64,000 bases of DNA from Novosphingobium sp. TH158 (lineage in GTDB: Bacteria; Pseudomonadota; Alphaproteobacteria; Sphingomonadales; Sphingomonadaceae). The DNA lies in the NCBI RefSeq assembly GCF_002855555.1, contig NZ_PKRT01000001.1, forward strand, positions 620,001 through 684,000. The letters are read 5' to 3'. Under the pieces are notes generated by a model. The model saw nothing but the letters and a program-made list of their open reading frames with translations. It was not told where the DNA came from and made no database searches. How positions within the stretch are numbered: the first letter of the stretch is position 1; the number at the start of each line of letters is the position of its first letter. Below, piece by piece: positions 63,680-64,000 of this stretch. The translations under genes were made by a program, and so were the position numbers.

Positions 63680-64000
63680 ATGACCGACGCCCCTCGTCCC
63701 GACGACCTCGTGTCCGAACTCCTCCACCTGCTTAACGTCGAGCAGGTCGGCGAAGACGCATTCCGTGGCCGTCGCAAGGTGGGCGGCATCGGGCGCGTAT
63801 TCGGCGGACAGGTCATCGCCCAGGCCCTTGCCTCCGCAGAGCGCACCGTTGCCCCCGATCGCGAGGTTCACTCGCTCCATGCCTATTTTCTGCGCGGCGG
63901 CAGCGAGGATCACGAGATAGACTTCACCATCGATCGCGACTTCGATGGCGGCAGCTTTTCAAACCGTCGCGTCGTCGCCAGCCAGCAGGGCACGCCGATC
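63680..64000 (+). CDS. tesB: Acyl-CoA thioesterase II, N-terminal part (3' end outside window)
   Basis: The first 107 codons of a TesB-type double-hotdog thioesterase: LLHLLNVEQVGEDAFRGRR, GGIGRVFGGQVIAQALASAERTV in parts, REVHSLHAYFLRGGSED and SFSNRRVVASQQGTPI. The motif GQVxAQAL and the RRV-x2-QxG stretch carry substrate-binding and catalytic residues. It starts 32 bp after the oxygenase gene and is probably co-transcribed. Hydrolyses medium- and long-chain acyl-CoA. Confidence 0.9.
   Translation, partial: MTDAPRPDDLVSELLHLLNVEQVGEDAFRGRRKVGGIGRVFGGQVIAQALASAERTVAPDREVHSLHAYFLRGGSEDHEIDFTIDRDFDGGSFSNRRVVASQQGTPI

Noticed and set aside
1..64000. CRISPR arrays, IS elements, prophage or integrative elements
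   Set aside because: No spaced repeats, transposase/integrase genes, or target-site duplications were found at the tRNA genes or elsewhere.

Overview
The window is chromosomal DNA of a high-GC alphaproteobacterium, most likely a sphingomonad (Sphingomonadales, Novosphingobium-like). The evidence is a GTTC-N7-GTTC LexA box of the alphaproteobacterial type in front of an imuA-imuB-dnaE2 cassette, the recG/sdhE/mfd neighbourhood, the zapA - 6S RNA - 5-formyl-THF cyclo-ligase block followed by a DUF2842 gene, frequent TTG/GTG starts, and very long antisense shadow ORFs caused by GC-rich third codon positions. No rRNA, IS element, phage gene or CRISPR array was seen; the window is core genome with some poorly characterised clusters.

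Layout. 1-6.8 kb: tail of an MFS transporter; a sterol-desaturase family gene behind a perfect palindromic operator; leuA behind a leucine-rich leader peptide and a nested hairpin; two tandem paralogous MaoC/FAS1-like hydratases; and a divergent nitronate monooxygenase-like gene. 6.5-10 kb: a minus-strand cluster of a secreted Gly/Met-rich protein, a small flavodoxin-like protein, an unknown protein and an AHH-domain protein whose tail runs antisense into the monooxygenase gene. 10-14 kb: recJ, two tRNA-Glu genes differing at one base, a PilZ protein and an AraC-type regulator. 14-19.5 kb: the SOS mutagenesis cassette. 19.5-23.5 kb: amino-acid permease, panB and a DUF475/TerC-like membrane protein.

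23.5-30.2 kb: a compact operon, read right to left, of an EpsB_2-type sugar transferase, PrsK histidine kinase, PrsR sigma-54 activator and a TPR protein. This is the regulatory and glycosyl part of a PEP-CTERM/exosortase-associated exopolysaccharide system, without the exosortase itself. 30.9-33.3 kb: rubrerythrin, a two-CCG iron-sulfur protein and DUF3501, downstream of a Fur-like palindrome. 33-41 kb: secreted M20 amidohydrolase, tRNA-Leu, inositol-monophosphatase-like enzyme, efp, an OPT transporter, an L,D-transpeptidase lipoprotein and thiE. 41-46.4 kb: central carbon genes tkt-gap-pgk (operon with terminator) and class I aldolase.

46.4-48.1 kb: zapA with a small coiled-coil partner, a 6S RNA candidate, 5-FCL, DUF2842 and tRNA-Asp. 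48-54 kb: a branched-chain 2-oxoacid dehydrogenase operon (E1alpha, E1beta, E2, no E3) preceded by thyA, and tRNA-Pro. 54-61.6 kb: recG, host-attachment-like protein, sdhE, a Dabb protein and mfd. 61.6-64 kb: a BioF2-type GNAT enzyme translationally coupled to a JmjC/cupin-like oxygenase, then the start of tesB. Several convergent pairs end in directly abutting stop codons (TGATCA), showing how compact the chromosome is.
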